Positions 42,453-51,100 are shown, counted from the stretch's first letter. The stretch is DNA of 64,000 nt from Parabacteroides faecis (GCF_014647375.1 NZ_BMPB01000002.1:399146-463145), one strand, 5' to 3'. Translations and numbers: made by a program. The notes: generated by a model from the letters alone, not told the origin.

Positions 42453-43658
42453 TTAATAAGCCCCGAGTTGCCTATAGGCGGCAGAAATGATTGATTCAGC
42501 TTGCTTATAGATATCCTTTGTTTTCTCCGTATCCAGTGTGTCATGGCTGGATGAAGCTGTTTCGAATAACTTGAATATCTGTGTTTCCACCGGCTGTAGT
42601 TGCTGGATATAACCGGTCATTTCATTATTCCAGAGAAGTTGCCAGTGGAGATATTTTTGTCCGTTGCCACGATGGATCGCATAGACTTTGTCTTTCAGGC
42701 GGGAGGCATAATAACAGAGAGGAGCAATCTTTAAGGCTGCATCGTATTGTACCAGGGAGGGCTGGTCTTTTCCCATTTTTACCCACAGCGGCAGGGCTAC
42801 CGAAACAGGAGGATATCCTAATGCGGTCCACATGATGGTGTGTTCTGCCGACATACCCGGTTTTACTCCTTGTATTACGATAGAAGCCGTACTTTCAGCT
42901 CGTGGAATGAAATCCTGTTCCACAAACCATCCGGAATGATTGTTCGGACTTTGCTCCGGATTTCTCAGGTCTATGTCAAGCAGGCTGTTGTAAAATGAAC
43001 GGGAGGCTTCCCGGAAGATGCGTTCCGGGGTAAATCCTTCCTTTTCCATTTGTTTGAATATCTTTCGGGCGTTATCATAACGGATGTATACCAGTCCTTC
43101 ATCAGTACGGCCTTCAAAAGAAAAGTTCGTATAGATCAAATATCCTTCCGGGGCCAGAGAGGTATCGTTGACATCTTTTTTATGGAAGTGTTTATTGTTT
43201 GTTTCATAATAGGCAGCGCCTCCATAAGCATCGATCACACCAAAGTTGGCTTCTACACGTAGAGGGCGGGGAAGGGTATCGAGCAGGTGCTCAAAGTCTT
43301 GTATGGTTTTGCATACTTTCAGTGCCTGGCGCATCAGTAGTCCTTCATGGTCCATTTCTTTTACGTCATCGTCTTTTAGATTGTAGGAAGCCGTATTCAT
43401 AATGGAGAAACCTGTTTCGTTACTGCCGGTCCATACAGCCCCGTCCGGATCATCGCTGTTCACCAGTCCCAGGAAACGATAACCACCTTCGTCAATATAG
43501 GCAATATGATTGTAAGGGGCACCGGTATCACGATGTTTCCACATCAAAGGGTGCCCGTCGGGTGTCGCTTTCCCTGAGATAATGATAGAGGTACAAGCAT
43601 GTTGTTGCTGGATAGAAAAGCAGAAACAGAGAATTGCCGCTAAGATGATCTTTTTCAT
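42453..43658 (-). CDS. C45-like N-terminal-nucleophile hydrolase (secreted)
   Basis: This 401-residue protein belongs to the linear amide C-N hydrolase / C45 acyltransferase group. A signal peptide ends before the nucleophile Cys22 in HACTSIIIS, so after cleavage the Cys can be at or near the new N-terminus. Next comes GKATPDGHPLMWKHRDTG, where the Arg-Asp pair and surrounding residues suit the active site of this fold. It may hydrolyse an acyl amide, peptide or bile-salt-like substrate; the exact substrate cannot be told. It has a full two-box promoter and is followed by the histidine kinase region, whose own start is about 80 bp further on. Confidence 0.82.
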   Translation of the reverse strand: MKKIILAAILCFCFSIQQQHACTSIIISGKATPDGHPLMWKHRDTGAPYNHIAYIDEGGYRFLGLVNSDDPDGAVWTGSNETGFSIMNTASYNLKDDDVKEMDHEGLLMRQALKVCKTIQDFEHLLDTLPRPLRVEANFGVIDAYGGAAYYETNNKHFHKKDVNDTSLAPEGYLIYTNFSFEGRTDEGLVYIRYDNARKIFKQMEKEGFTPERIFREASRSFYNSLLDIDLRNPEQSPNNHSGWFVEQDFIPRAESTASIVIQGVKPGMSAEHTIMWTALGYPPVSVALPLWVKMGKDQPSLVQYDAALKIAPLCYYASRLKDKVYAIHRGNGQKYLHWQLLWNNEMTGYIQQLQPVETQIFKLFETASSSHDTLDTEKTKDIYKQAESIISAAYRQLGAY

Positions 43659-43685
43659 GACGTATAAGTATTATGTATTTAGTGG

Positions 43686-43717
43686 CAAACATATACACAA
43701 TAATCAATATAGACAAA
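43686..43717 (-). promoter_or_regulatory. Two-box promoter of the C45-like hydrolase gene
   Basis: On the minus strand, TTTG (complement of 43714-43717) and TATGTTTG (complement of 43686-43693) are 20 bp apart, an exact Bacteroides promoter. Transcription should start near 43679, about 20 nt before the ATG. Confidence 0.75.
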
Positions 43718-43729
43718 TAAACGACGAAA

Positions 43730-44020
43730 TCAATCCAGTTTTTCTTTTATATCCTTTTTGGCTTTGTCGTAACCTTCCTTGATATTCTCTTTCGCTTCTT
43801 GGGCGTTTTCTTTGACATTCTTTTTGGTGTCCTTCCAGGCATCTTTCACTTTATCAGTCCCTTCGTTAATCTTGTCAGATGCCTTATCCATAGCATCATC
43901 GACTGATTCCTTGGCATTCTCTATTTGATAATTGACTTTATTCTCTGTCTTTTTATTACCACAGGAGGCAAATAAAAAAACGGATATTCCTGCTATTGTT
44001 GCTAAAACTAACTTTCTCAT
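43730..44020 (-). CDS. Small helical lipoprotein
   Basis: This 96-residue protein has a lipoprotein signal peptide with FASC lipobox (Cys20). The rest is a single long amphipathic helix with repeated Lys/Asp/Glu/Ala segments (DAMDKASDKINEGTDKVKDAWKDTKKNVKENA). It resembles YtxH or LEA-like stress proteins and may coat or stabilise membranes. It is separated from the C45-like gene by about 70 bp with that gene's promoter. The 166-bp gap upstream to 44187 holds no gene. Confidence 0.75.
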   Translation of the reverse strand: MRKLVLATIAGISVFLFASCGNKKTENKVNYQIENAKESVDDAMDKASDKINEGTDKVKDAWKDTKKNVKENAQEAKENIKEGYDKAKKDIKEKLD

Positions 44021-44186
44021 TTGTTTAATTGGTGTTTAAATCAATACTGGTTTTTATAAAACAGTATTGATAAAAGGAAAGTTCTAATAACAAAAGCACC
44101 ACGCAGTCGGAGCCATAGATCATCCAATCTTCCTCCCGAATGGTGCCGGATATAACTGTTTGTAGGAGCACTGCCTACGATCGTTT

Positions 44187-44729
44187 TCACTCTATACTTC
44201 TCCCCATCTCATACGCCTCTTGCAGAGCAGGATTACCCTTAATCTCTCCGACATGCCATACACCTCCGCAGAAAACAGAACCTTTTATTGTCGGATTTTC
44301 CAGACAATCTAGGAAACCCTTGAAGTTAGTTACGATACGTTCCATTATTTCTGGATCATCCTCTGCTGCGGTAGCTATGAAATAAAACTCCTTGTTTCTC
44401 ATTTCCGTATAAGGTCCGCAGCAACGGTCTATCAGCATTTTCATCTGTGCACTCATCGCATAGAAATAAACAGGAGTAGCCATAACAATAATATCTGCCC
44501 GTAGCATTTTGTCGATGATTTCGGCAGCATCGTCTTTTTGCGGACACGGTTTTTGGTATTGGCTGCATACACTACACCCCAAGCAAGGATGTATCGTCTT
44601 ATCCCGGAGAAAAACTTTCTCCACCTCATTGTTACTATCCACTGCACCACGCATAAATTCATCACAAAGCATATCGGAGTTCCCTCCGCGACGCGGGCTG
44701 GATGATAAAATCAAAACTTTCCTTGCCAT
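44187..44729 (-). CDS. Iron-sulfur flavoprotein / NADPH-dependent FMN reductase family
   Basis: This 180-residue protein has a flavodoxin-like FMN fold. The start VLILSSSPRRGGNSDML is the FMN-phosphate-binding loop. It continues with HPCLGCSVCSQYQKPCPQKDD, a compact Cys motif that binds a [4Fe-4S] cluster in iron-sulfur flavoproteins, and ATPVYFYAMSAQMKMLIDR. It should be a cytosolic oxidoreductase. It lies 29 bp downstream of the alcohol dehydrogenase gene, so the two may be co-transcribed and under the AraC regulator at 46234. Confidence 0.88.
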   Translation of the reverse strand: MARKVLILSSSPRRGGNSDMLCDEFMRGAVDSNNEVEKVFLRDKTIHPCLGCSVCSQYQKPCPQKDDAAEIIDKMLRADIIVMATPVYFYAMSAQMKMLIDRCCGPYTEMRNKEFYFIATAAEDDPEIMERIVTNFKGFLDCLENPTIKGSVFCGGVWHVGEIKGNPALQEAYEMGRSIE

Positions 44730-44758
44730 ATTCTTATGTTATTTATAATTTCTAACCG

Positions 44759-45931
44759 TTATAAGCTTTCATGCAAGACAGAAAGAATATCCTCCCGCGT
44801 AAGCACCTTGAAACCGCCGCTCATAATGAATGTAGCATCGGCAATGCTTTCCAGCATTTCTTCGGTGACACCTAGCGATGTGATCTCCGTAGCCACACCG
44901 ATTTCTTTCATCCAGTCCAGCAGGGCATTTACACCTTCCTGTGCAAGCTGTTCATCCGTTTTGCCAGCTGCCGGTATATCCCATACCGCCGTTGCAAAGC
45001 GAACGAATTTATTCAATCCGTATCGAAGGATATGGCGATAATAAGCTATGGAAACACCCGATAAAGTCATGCCGTGGGTGGCATCGGTATGTGCCCCGAT
45101 AGCCTGACCTATCATATGCACCATCCAGTCCTGGCTCTTGCCTTTGCCGATAAGCGTGTTCAAAGCCCATGTGGAGGTCCACATAATGTTGGAACGTGCC
45201 TCATAGTCTTGCGGATTCTTCACCGCTATCCTGCTGCTGTGTATGAGCGAGCGCATCAGACCTTCCGCCAGATAGTCGGAAGTGTTATCGTCTTCACCGG
45301 AAAAATACTGCTCCATGATGTGGCTCATGATATCGAAGAATCCGGCCACCATTTGCCGTTGCGGTACGGAGAACGTATAGCGCGGATTGAGTATGGAGAA
45401 TTTCGGTATGACGCTTTCCCCGAATACCTTGCCGATTTTGAGTTTCGTTTCATGGTTGGTGATGACCGAACCGCCGTTCATTTCCGAACCGGTACCTACC
45501 ATCGTTAATACGGAACCCACTGGAATGATACGCTGACTACTGTCGGGATCTTCCTGTTTGAGATAGAATTTTTCCCACGGATCACCATCATACCATGCTG
45601 AAACACTTATTGCCTTGGCATAGTCGATCGTCGATCCGCCTCCGACGGCCAGGATCAAATCTACATCATTCTCCCATGCTATTTTCGCCCCCTTATACAG
45701 TTTTTCCGTCGTGGGATTCGGCATGACGCCGGACAATTCTATAACCTCTTTTCCTGCTGTACGTAATGCGGATATTACCTCGTCGTAAATGCCGTTTGTC
45801 TTGATGGAGCCGCTACCATACGTCAGAAGTACTTTTGTACCGTAATGCTTTAATTCCTCGCTCAGGTTTTTCTGAGCATCATCTCCGAAATACAGTTTCG
45901 TGGGATTGGAATAACTGAAATTTCCTAACAT
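44759..45931 (-). CDS. Iron-containing alcohol dehydrogenase, YqhD/BDH type
   Basis: This 390-residue enzyme reduces aldehydes or oxidises alcohols with NAD(P)H. It starts MLGNFSYSNPTKLYFGD, typical of the YqhD/butanol dehydrogenase group, with YGSGSIKTNGIYDEV and VGGGSTIDYAKAI (nucleotide binding). Metal ligands are expected in the region from MSHIMEQYF through HMIGQAIGAHTDATHGMTL. The ATG at 45931 is preferred over the in-frame ATG at 45958. A TAACTTTG -7 box (complement of 46020-46027) and phased operator-like sites lie upstream, between it and the divergent AraC gene. Confidence 0.92.
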   Translation of the reverse strand: MLGNFSYSNPTKLYFGDDAQKNLSEELKHYGTKVLLTYGSGSIKTNGIYDEVISALRTAGKEVIELSGVMPNPTTEKLYKGAKIAWENDVDLILAVGGGSTIDYAKAISVSAWYDGDPWEKFYLKQEDPDSSQRIIPVGSVLTMVGTGSEMNGGSVITNHETKLKIGKVFGESVIPKFSILNPRYTFSVPQRQMVAGFFDIMSHIMEQYFSGEDDNTSDYLAEGLMRSLIHSSRIAVKNPQDYEARSNIMWTSTWALNTLIGKGKSQDWMVHMIGQAIGAHTDATHGMTLSGVSIAYYRHILRYGLNKFVRFATAVWDIPAAGKTDEQLAQEGVNALLDWMKEIGVATEITSLGVTEEMLESIADATFIMSGGFKVLTREDILSVLHESL

Positions 45932-46019
45932 TGTTTTTTCAATTTTATTTATATACAAACATCTACTATTTCAAATTACCATTCAAGAATTGTTCTTTTA
46001 TTCTCTTCTTTGGATGTTG

Positions 46020-46228
46020 CAAAGTTAGGTGGATTTATACCTGGCATTGGTAGATAAATTACAGATATTATAACCCCAATTACAGATTTATGATGCAGAC
46101 GTAATATGTAAGTTTATGTAATCCGTAAACAAGGTTATACAATCCGTAATTTGGGTTGTAAAAGTGACGGAAGTATCCCGTATTTTTGTAACGAGATACG
46201 AATACTGTACACTGAATAATCTGTAAGT
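46020..46228. promoter_or_regulatory. Divergent control region with phased AraC-type half-sites
   Basis: Two copies of AATTACAGAT (46057-46066, 46078-46087) and two of ATCCGTAAAC/ATCCGTAATT (46121-46130, 46142-46151) are near inverses of each other. Each pair is exactly 21 bp apart. A fifth site, ATCTGTAAGT, lies at 46219-46228 just before the AraC start. The dehydrogenase -7 box is the complement of 46020-46027 and the AraC -7 box is TATTTTTG at 46181-46188. This is a likely operator for the AraC regulator at 46234-47136. The gap holds no gene. Confidence 0.6.
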
Positions 46229-46233
46229 AGGAT

Positions 46234-47136
46234 ATGGAAAAGAAAAATACATTGGATTTTAAGACCGTATATGATTGTAACTGTTGCCTGGCCTGCAAGA
46301 CGTTGCACCCACAGGTAAGTCTTATCAATCTGGAGAACCCGTCGTTGGAACAGGATACCGTCAAGTTTGAGTTTTATGCTATCTTGCTGATAGAGAATTG
46401 CCCTGACGAATGTTCATGTTGCGGGCGGAAATACTATGATTATTCCAATGCAACAATGGTATTTCTTACCCCCGGTGAAATTTTCCGTATGAGTGAGGAG
46501 AAAACCCTGCCCGGCAAAGGCTACCTGCTGGTGTTTCATCCGGACTTGCTGTTTCAGACCACACTGAAGAACCACATAGAGAATTACACATTCTTCCACT
46601 ATCGCAAGGAAGAGGCATTGCACCTGTCACAGCGTGAAACGGAAAAAGTCACTTGCTGTCTCTGGAATATAGAAGAAGAACTGCATCATTCGATCGATAT
46701 GCATAGCAGCACTATCCTTTCCCGGCACATCGAATTGTTGCTGGACTATTGTGCCCGTTATTACGAACGTCAGTTTATCACCCGTGAGAATAAGAATAAG
46801 ACCATTCTGGAAAAAATGGAGCAGTTGCTCGATGACTATATAAGCTCCGGCAGATTGCAAAACGGTAAACTGCCTGCATCCGACTATCTTGCGAAGAGAC
46901 TCAATCTTTCTGCATCCTATTTCAACGACCTGCTGAAATTTGAAACGGGCAAGACGCTGGAACAGTATTTCGAATTCAAACGGTTGGAGGTTGCTAAACG
47001 GATGTTACTGAAATCCGATGCCACACCTGCCATCATAGCTCGCCAACTGGGTTATCCGAATGTGCAGTATTTTAGTCTTATATTCAAGAAAATAACAGGT
47101 GTTGCACCCAGCGATTATCGTTATTCGCAAAATTGA
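46234..47136 (+). CDS. AraC-family regulator with cysteine-rich N-terminus
   Basis: This 300-residue regulator ends in a double HTH AraC domain (about 205-298) with LAKRLNLSASYFNDLLKFETGKTLEQYF, then IIARQLGYPNVQYFSLIFKKITGVAPSDYR. The N-terminal ligand-binding part has eight Cys in the first 63 residues: Cys15, 17, 18, 21 and Cys56, 60, 62, 63. Such spacing suggests metal or thiol sensing, which is unusual for AraC proteins. It is divergent from the iron alcohol dehydrogenase gene and likely controls it and the iron-sulfur flavoprotein. Carbonyl or electrophile sensing is a reasonable guess for this pairing. Confidence 0.85.
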   Translation: MEKKNTLDFKTVYDCNCCLACKTLHPQVSLINLENPSLEQDTVKFEFYAILLIENCPDECSCCGRKYYDYSNATMVFLTPGEIFRMSEEKTLPGKGYLLVFHPDLLFQTTLKNHIENYTFFHYRKEEALHLSQRETEKVTCCLWNIEEELHHSIDMHSSTILSRHIELLLDYCARYYERQFITRENKNKTILEKMEQLLDDYISSGRLQNGKLPASDYLAKRLNLSASYFNDLLKFETGKTLEQYFEFKRLEVAKRMLLKSDATPAIIARQLGYPNVQYFSLIFKKITGVAPSDYRYSQN

Positions 47137-47690
47137 AAATTGTCATTCTGATAATTATCTCCTTAATTCCCGGTTCTATTTGGATATAGAGGATGTAAGG
47201 AACTGTTTTTTGTGCTCCAGCGGAAGTTAAGGTCTGACGTAAGGATTCTAGTAAGAGATAAAATGTACATTTTAGTAGGGAATAATGTAATCATCATAAT
47301 GATTTTAGAATAGATGATAGAGATAAGGTAAAAACTTCTACAATCTGTCAACCGAAAATGATCTGCCTCCAAAGAGCTTCCAGCCTTCTGAAAGGTATAT
47401 CTAGCCAATTCTTCTGGAACATGTGTTTGAATGAAAACGGCTGTTAGCCTGATCGGTAGAAATCGAACATTTTGAAAGTTATGAATGTTTATCTTTATCT
47501 TTTTGATTAATCCGGATAAAATGGAGGAAGAGTAATGAAGAAAAGAGATTTTCGTGGACAGATATTGTTGCAGGCATTTCTGAAATCACCTAACTGAAAT
47601 CTTCGAACATACCGCACAAACCTCCATAAATTACATCGCAATGTCCGTCCTGTCTGCTTCTGAAAAATAAATAATAATACAATCGTATAG
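47137..47690. other. Gene-poor stretch of about 550 bp
   Basis: No convincing gene is seen. A 20-codon open frame (47535-47597) beginning MKKRDFRGQILLQAF looks a little like a TetR N-terminus, and a different frame shortly after reads EIFEHTAQTS. These may be remnants of a decayed regulator but are too short to claim. The stretch precedes a TetR-type promoter. Confidence 0.3.
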
Positions 47691-47722
47691 TTTGTATGTT
47701 ACCGTTCGGTAAGATATATTTG
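47691..47722 (+). promoter_or_regulatory. Promoter with TetR-type palindrome in the spacer
   Basis: TTTG (47691-47694) and TATATTTG (47715-47722) are 20 bp apart, a full consensus promoter. TTACCGTTCGGTAA (47699-47712), a palindrome with a 2-base centre, lies inside the spacer. A repressor bound there would block RNA polymerase. TetR/AcrR operators often have this TACCG-NN-CGGTA form. No tetR gene is in the window. Confidence 0.65.
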
Positions 47723-47732
47723 TCGCCAGACA

Positions 47733-48383
47733 ATGATTGATAAAAATAAAATTGTGGAATTGAAAAGATTAATATTCATATTACTAGCCCTGTTATCTTA
47801 TCAGGCTTATTCCCAAACGATAGAATATAACTATTCTTGTGGTGTCGAAAAATCGGTTATCAGGTGGACTGAAAGTAAAAAAGATAATCATATTTATCTG
47901 AAAACAGTTCAGGGAAATGAAATTCATAGTTATGTGATGACTCTAAATTATAAAACTCTTTCATGGGAATACTCGAATCCTGCTGAAAATACAGATATAA
48001 AAGTTGTCTTGGAAAATGGTGTTTACAAGATGACAGGAGCTTTCAAATCAAAAACATTTTCGAAAACATATACTTCAAAAGGCTATCCCTGGTATCAGAA
48101 TATTGGTTTCAATCTAGGTTATTCCATGAAGGATAAATCAAATTTCAAATATGAGTGCATCCGTCCTGACAACCTAAAATTGTATGAAATGCAGGCAGAT
48201 GCAAAAGAGATCATAAATAATAACGGAACGCAGGAGCAACGAATCAATATTCACCTGACAGGTATGCTGGCAAAATTCTTTGGAAGTGACTATTATATCG
48301 ATTGTTCTACCAGACGATTTGTTAAATACAAGGGAGTACATGGTCCTCCCGGAACTCCGGAAACAATAATAACTATCAAATAA
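47733..48383 (+). CDS. Exported protein of unknown function
   Basis: I do not recognise this 216-residue protein with confidence. A hydrophobic stretch near residues 11-24 (RLIFILLALLSYQAYS) and a likely cleavage after it indicate export. The mature part is rich in beta strands (IEYNYSCGVEKSVIRWTES, MTLNYKTLSWEYSN), like DUF6134-type proteins, and has a few lone Cys. The predicted transcription start (about 47729) is only 4 bases before the ATG at 47733, so the message may be almost leaderless, or translation may begin at a TTG at 47760, which gives a standard signal peptide. It overlaps the next gene by 1 bp and should be co-transcribed. Confidence 0.65.
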   Translation: MIDKNKIVELKRLIFILLALLSYQAYSQTIEYNYSCGVEKSVIRWTESKKDNHIYLKTVQGNEIHSYVMTLNYKTLSWEYSNPAENTDIKVVLENGVYKMTGAFKSKTFSKTYTSKGYPWYQNIGFNLGYSMKDKSNFKYECIRPDNLKLYEMQADAKEIINNNGTQEQRINIHLTGMLAKFFGSDYYIDCSTRRFVKYKGVHGPPGTPETIITIK

Positions 48384-49186
48384 TGAAAACACTTATCATA
48401 GTTTCATCGACTTATCTCGGTAATACGATGAAGGTTGCGAAAGCAATGGCTGAAGAGCTGAAAGCAACAGTATTAACCCCTATTGAGGTTGCACAGTTCG
48501 ATATATCCGCATTTGATCTGATAGGCTTCGGATCGGGGATTAATTTTGCATCGCATAATAAAGAGATCATTTCGTTAATGAAAAATATCTCTATAAAAGG
48601 ACAAAAGGTATTTATCTTTTCGACTAGGTGCAGGCCCATATTAGGAGGTTATCATAAAAAGCTGAAAACCTTGATTGAGGAAAAAGAGGGTGTTCTCTTA
48701 GGGGAATTTTCATGTGTCGGTTTTGATCGTACCGGTCCGTGGGTCGGCATGGATGGATATAATAAAAACAGACCGGATGATAAAGACTTATTCAAGGCTA
48801 AATTGTTTGCTGCGAGGATAAGAAAGAAAGCTCATCCGTTGACAAACTTTAGAAAGAAATATGCTGTTTCGTCAGATTTTGAGGGGTTGAATCTTCGTAC
48901 GGATGGTCTAAATAAAGTGATTGGCAATATTGTCTTATTGAATATAACGAGTTGTATATCCTGTGGCAAATGTGTAAAGAATTGTCCGCTGAATGTTTTT
49001 TCGACAGACGAAAATAAGAAAGTTATACTTCCAACGGGTGAAATGGATTGTATCATGTGCGGTAAATGTGAAAAAGACTGTCCTTCGGATGCTATTTTCA
49101 TTAACGAATCTTTCCGCAATGGACTAAGAATCTTGTTCCGTGAAGTGTCATGTGATAAACTTCAAACGGCTTATTGGTCAAAATAA
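48383..49186 (+). CDS. EFR1-family flavodoxin-ferredoxin fusion
   Basis: This 267-residue protein joins an N-terminal flavodoxin-like domain (about 1-150; start LIIVSSTYLGNTMKVAKAM is the FMN loop) to a C-terminal 2x[4Fe-4S] ferredoxin (CISCGKCVKNCPLNVF and CIMCGKCEKDCPSDAI near 193-240). It fits the EFR1 family, which moves electrons between ferredoxin pools and other acceptors. It starts at the last base of the exported protein gene. Its promoter is the TetR-type one at 47691-47722, so it is probably inducible. Confidence 0.88.
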   Translation: MKTLIIVSSTYLGNTMKVAKAMAEELKATVLTPIEVAQFDISAFDLIGFGSGINFASHNKEIISLMKNISIKGQKVFIFSTRCRPILGGYHKKLKTLIEEKEGVLLGEFSCVGFDRTGPWVGMDGYNKNRPDDKDLFKAKLFAARIRKKAHPLTNFRKKYAVSSDFEGLNLRTDGLNKVIGNIVLLNITSCISCGKCVKNCPLNVFSTDENKKVILPTGEMDCIMCGKCEKDCPSDAIFINESFRNGLRILFREVSCDKLQTAYWSK

Positions 49187-49308
49187 TCTCCTGCCTTCGC
49201 TGTTCGTTCCGTTTTCCCGTCTTGTTTATGATATTCATTTGAATTTTGTCTACTTTTGATGTGTCGGAATTAGTATTTAATTGAAACATATTTTTAGTTT
49301 GAAAAATT

Positions 49309-49830
49309 ATGACAGATCAGCTTGACCTATTGACGAAAGAAGAATTGAAAGATTTGGTAAGAATATATGCCAGGAATATTTATGCTCTTGACGGAGTGTG
49401 GTTTCAGTCCGTGGAAGCGGAATGTGGAATGAATGACGCTATGTTGCATGATAAGCAAGCGTGGACGAGGTTTACCCGTACCGAGGCATTAAGAATTAAG
49501 AACTTTCTGAACCTTCCCGAAAAGCCGGGGCTCGACGGACTTGAGAAAGCGTTAGCTATTCGGTTTTCGGCTTTGGCTAATCCTTCTGTGGATCTTTTCA
49601 GGGAGGGCGAGTCCCTGATCTACCGGGTGAATGTTTGCAGGGTACAATCAGCCCGAAAAGATAAAGGAATGCCTTATCACCCTTGTGCACCGGTCGGTTT
49701 TATCGAACATGCCGGCTTTGCCAGCGCAATCGATGAAAGAATCGTTACAGAAATGGTTAGTTGTTTCCCGGATGTAACAGACCAGTCATGTGCTTGTTGC
49801 TGGCGGTTTACGATCAGTAATTTGGGTTAG
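49309..49830 (+). CDS. DUF6125-like cytosolic protein
   Basis: This 173-residue protein looks like the DUF6125 family, recognised by YARNIYALDGVWFQSVE and the rest of the N-terminal region. Conserved Cys and His occur at the C-terminal half (YRVNVCRVQSAR, YHPCAP, and DQSCACCWRF), which could bind a metal or substrate. The function is unknown. It lies 122 bp after the EFR1 gene in a redox-rich island. The family assignment is from memory of the motif, so it is moderately sure. Confidence 0.6.
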   Translation: MTDQLDLLTKEELKDLVRIYARNIYALDGVWFQSVEAECGMNDAMLHDKQAWTRFTRTEALRIKNFLNLPEKPGLDGLEKALAIRFSALANPSVDLFREGESLIYRVNVCRVQSARKDKGMPYHPCAPVGFIEHAGFASAIDERIVTEMVSCFPDVTDQSCACCWRFTISNLG

Positions 49831-49908
49831 ATAATCAGTGATTTATATACTTTTATATTGGATACTATTCTGTAATTTTGTGTCATAACAATAAAATAAG
49901 AATGACAT

Positions 49909-50463
49909 ATGACAACAATGAAAGTTAAAGGTATGATTATGGTAGTGATCATGATGTTATGTATCCCCATAAATGCACAGACGCAGAGTGATAAGACATT
50001 GGTCGCTTATTTTTCGGCAACAGGAACAACGGAGAAAGCTGCTAAGTTGATTGTAGAAGTTACAGGTGGAACGCTCTATGAAATACAACCTGAAAAAGAA
50101 TATGTCGCTGCTGACCTGGATTGGCATGACAAATCCTCGCGTAGCAGTGTAGAGATGTCAGATACCAAATCACGTCCTGCATTGAATAACAAATCAGAGA
50201 ATTTTGCAGATTACGATACCATTTATATAGGTTTCCCTATTTGGTGGAATTCTGCTCCGAGAATCATCAATACTTTTATTGAGAGCAATGATTTTGCAGG
50301 CAAGACGATTATTCCGTTTGCAACATCGGGTAGCAGCAGTATTTCTAATGCAGAAAAAGAGCTGCAGGAAACCTATCCTGATCTGAAATGGCAGAAAGGC
50401 CGACTTTTGAATGGTGCGACAAAGGAAGATATTAAGAAATGGACTAAAAATAAATTATTATGA
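49909..50463 (+). CDS. Exported flavodoxin
   Basis: This 184-residue protein has a flavodoxin fold preceded by a signal peptide (VIMMLCIPINAQ). The FMN loop is LVAYFSATGTTEKAAKLI, and the second FMN-binding part is YIGFPIWWNSAPRIINTFIE. The signal peptide implies a periplasmic location, which is not usual for flavodoxin outside Bacteroidota. It could carry electrons to periplasmic reductases. It overlaps the flavin reductase-like gene by 4 bp (ATGA), so the pair probably works together. Confidence 0.85.
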   Translation: MTTMKVKGMIMVVIMMLCIPINAQTQSDKTLVAYFSATGTTEKAAKLIVEVTGGTLYEIQPEKEYVAADLDWHDKSSRSSVEMSDTKSRPALNNKSENFADYDTIYIGFPIWWNSAPRIINTFIESNDFAGKTIIPFATSGSSSISNAEKELQETYPDLKWQKGRLLNGATKEDIKKWTKNKLL

Positions 50464-51020
50464 GAAAGAATTTTGGGGCAAAGCCCTTTACTTATCCGCA
50501 GCCGGTGTTTATTATCGCTGCTTATGATGAAGATGGTACTCCCAATGCTATGAATGCCGCCTGGGGTGGTATCAGCGAGATGCATGAAATTAGTATTTGT
50601 ATCAGTGAGGGACATAAAACAACAGCAAATATCCTGAAGCGTAAAGCTTTTACCGTGAGTATGGCAGAAGTCGGGCAGGTGGTTGCCTGTGATTATGTAG
50701 GTATTGTTTCCGGTAATAGAGTTCCGGATAAATTTGCCCGTGCAGGTTTTCATGCTACCCGTTCGGAGTTTGTGGATGCACCGTTGATTGACGAATTGTC
50801 TGTAGTGCTGGAATGTAAATTGAAGGACTATAACCCAGAGACCTGTATTTTGCGAGGTGAAATAATAAACGTAAGCGTAGATGATCGCGTTCTTGACGAA
50901 AACGGTAAAGTGGATGTATCCAAAGTGTCTCCCATTATATTCGACCCATTCAATAACGATTACCTGGAAGTGGGTAAAAAGGTAGGTAGTGCTTTTTCGG
51001 ATGGTAAGAAATTGAAATAG
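50460..51020 (+). CDS. Flavin reductase-like FMN-binding split-barrel protein
   Basis: This 186-residue protein matches the flavin reductase-like family: the start FTYPQPVFIIAAYDEDGTPNAMNAAWGG is the FMN-binding region, followed by ISICISEGHKTTANILKRKAFTV and the C-terminal part with RGEIINVSVDDRVL. It probably binds FMN and reduces a flavin or acceptor in the cytosol. Its start overlaps the exported flavodoxin gene. After the stop there is no strong plus-strand terminator before the convergent hairpin at 51101-51130. Confidence 0.85.
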   Translation: MRKNFGAKPFTYPQPVFIIAAYDEDGTPNAMNAAWGGISEMHEISICISEGHKTTANILKRKAFTVSMAEVGQVVACDYVGIVSGNRVPDKFARAGFHATRSEFVDAPLIDELSVVLECKLKDYNPETCILRGEIINVSVDDRVLDENGKVDVSKVSPIIFDPFNNDYLEVGKKVGSAFSDGKKLK

Positions 51021-51100
51021 GAATTGAATTGTTGAACCGGTAAAAAAAAGTAAAGTGGTGATCATAACCGTTGATTTACACCGGGAACTAACTTTTTTAA

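Noticed and set aside
47163-47408. An 81-codon minus-strand open frame in the gene-poor stretch
   Set aside because: No motif, no promoter and no neighbour supports it; treated as chance.
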